A DNA stretch of 6,928 bases from Planctomycetaceae bacterium (GTDB lineage Bacteria; Planctomycetota; Planctomycetia; Pirellulales; Thermoguttaceae): assembly GCA_031278315.1 (NCBI GenBank), contig JAITKS010000293.1, positions 1-6,928 on the forward strand, given 5' to 3'. The notes beneath the pieces were generated by a model. The model was not told the origin of the DNA. It searched no databases and saw only the letters and a program-made list of their open reading frames with translations. Position numbers and translations under genes: made by a program. Positions 6,730-6,928 of the stretch are shown here, piece by piece (within the stretch, counting starts at the first letter, position 1; each line of letters opens with the position of its first letter).

Positions 6730-6806
6730 TGATTGGATAGTTGTAAGTAAAGAATAAATATTTTATATATTTCTTTCTTTTACACTATCCAATTATCAGC
6801 AATTAA
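6716..6806. repeat. 91-bp imperfect palindrome (long inverted repeat)
   Basis: The left arm 6716-6746 (31 bases) and the right arm 6780-6806 (27 bases) are inverted copies. Twenty-six of the 27 right-arm bases match, with a 3-base and a 1-base insertion in the left arm. The 33-base AT-only centre is itself loosely palindromic. It begins 24 bases past the stop of the minus-strand gene at the right edge. A transcript of that gene would therefore end in a long hairpin, but no T tract follows it, so it is not a typical intrinsic terminator. It might instead be an mRNA-stabilising hairpin or an inverted duplication. Confidence 0.85.
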
Positions 6807-6830
6807 CTGCATACGAATTTGTTCCGGCAT

Positions 6831-6928
6831 TCAATTAAACGCAGTTGCAAATTCACCAAGTGATACACAAGTTATTGCAAAATCGAAAAGCTCATCGAGT
6901 TCGTTTATATCTTTGACATCCCTGATTT
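6831..6928 (-). CDS. Partial hypothetical protein, C-terminal 31 residues
   Basis: A minus-strand frame enters from the right edge and ends at a TGA (6833-6831). The visible tail includes DVKDINELDELFDFAITC and then VSLGEFATAFN. An amphipathic helix followed by a short SLxEF-type helix resembles the C-terminal tail of Rpn/PD-(D/E)XK transposase-like proteins or other hypothetical proteins whose final segment reads as 'I.D...L..L...A....SL.EF'. This likeness is from memory and weak. Codon content looks protein-like, and the other two minus frames hit stops within 12 codons. The rest of the gene, including any catalytic region, is outside the window. Confidence 0.5.
   Translation of the reverse strand, partial: IRDVKDINELDELFDFAITCVSLGEFATAFN

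Larger units (their letters stand above)
6479..6830. other. Intergenic region upstream of the kinase
   Basis: Both flanking genes are on the minus strand, so this 352-base region holds the end of the right-hand transcript and presumably the kinase promoter. It is extremely AT-rich. I see no strong -35/-10 pair. The right half contains a direct repeat and a 91-bp imperfect palindrome, listed separately. A 16-codon minus ORF (MPEQIRMQLIADNWIV) at 6830-6780 is discussed under findings. Confidence 0.6.

Overview
The window is AT-rich bacterial DNA with three complete genes and the tail of a fourth. Gene content fits a Planctomycetota-like bacterium: a membrane VWA protein of the BatA type, an AcnA-type aconitase, and a PfkB kinase of a form I associate with that phylum. 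This is an inference from remembered protein style, not a search result, and other AT-rich Gram-negative lineages are possible. Neither plus-strand gene has a clear Shine-Dalgarno sequence. The kinase has a modest one.

Layout: bases 1-344 hold no convincing gene, only a leader with a small inverted repeat. Bases 345-2246 (+) encode the VWA membrane protein. After a 51-nt AT-only gap, 2298-5270 (+) encode aconitase, 990 residues long where about 890-900 is usual. Bases 5271-5572 are a convergent intergenic region packed with short tandem repeats and two inverted 21-bp hairpin units, which are placed so that each could end transcription of the gene facing it. The PfkB kinase runs on the minus strand from 6478 to 5573. 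Bases 6479-6830 are intergenic and include a 91-bp imperfect palindrome. A minus-strand gene whose last 31 codons are visible enters from the right edge and stops at 6831.

The genes do not form an obvious pathway. Aconitase is a TCA-cycle enzyme, the VWA protein is an envelope protein of unknown partner, and the kinase substrate cannot be read from sequence. The two plus-strand genes could be co-transcribed.

The most unusual aspect is repeat expansion. Both plus-strand genes contain in-frame minisatellites with 9- or 15-bp units coding for Asn/Ser/Gln-rich stretches, one in the VWA protein and two in aconitase. The gaps between genes carry tandem repeats with units of 17, 18, 9 and 10 bp. 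Units inside genes are all multiples of three and lie where loops or linkers are expected, which suggests a genome prone to repeat slippage with selection for reading frame. I see no defence system, CRISPR array, rRNA, tRNA or complete mobile element.
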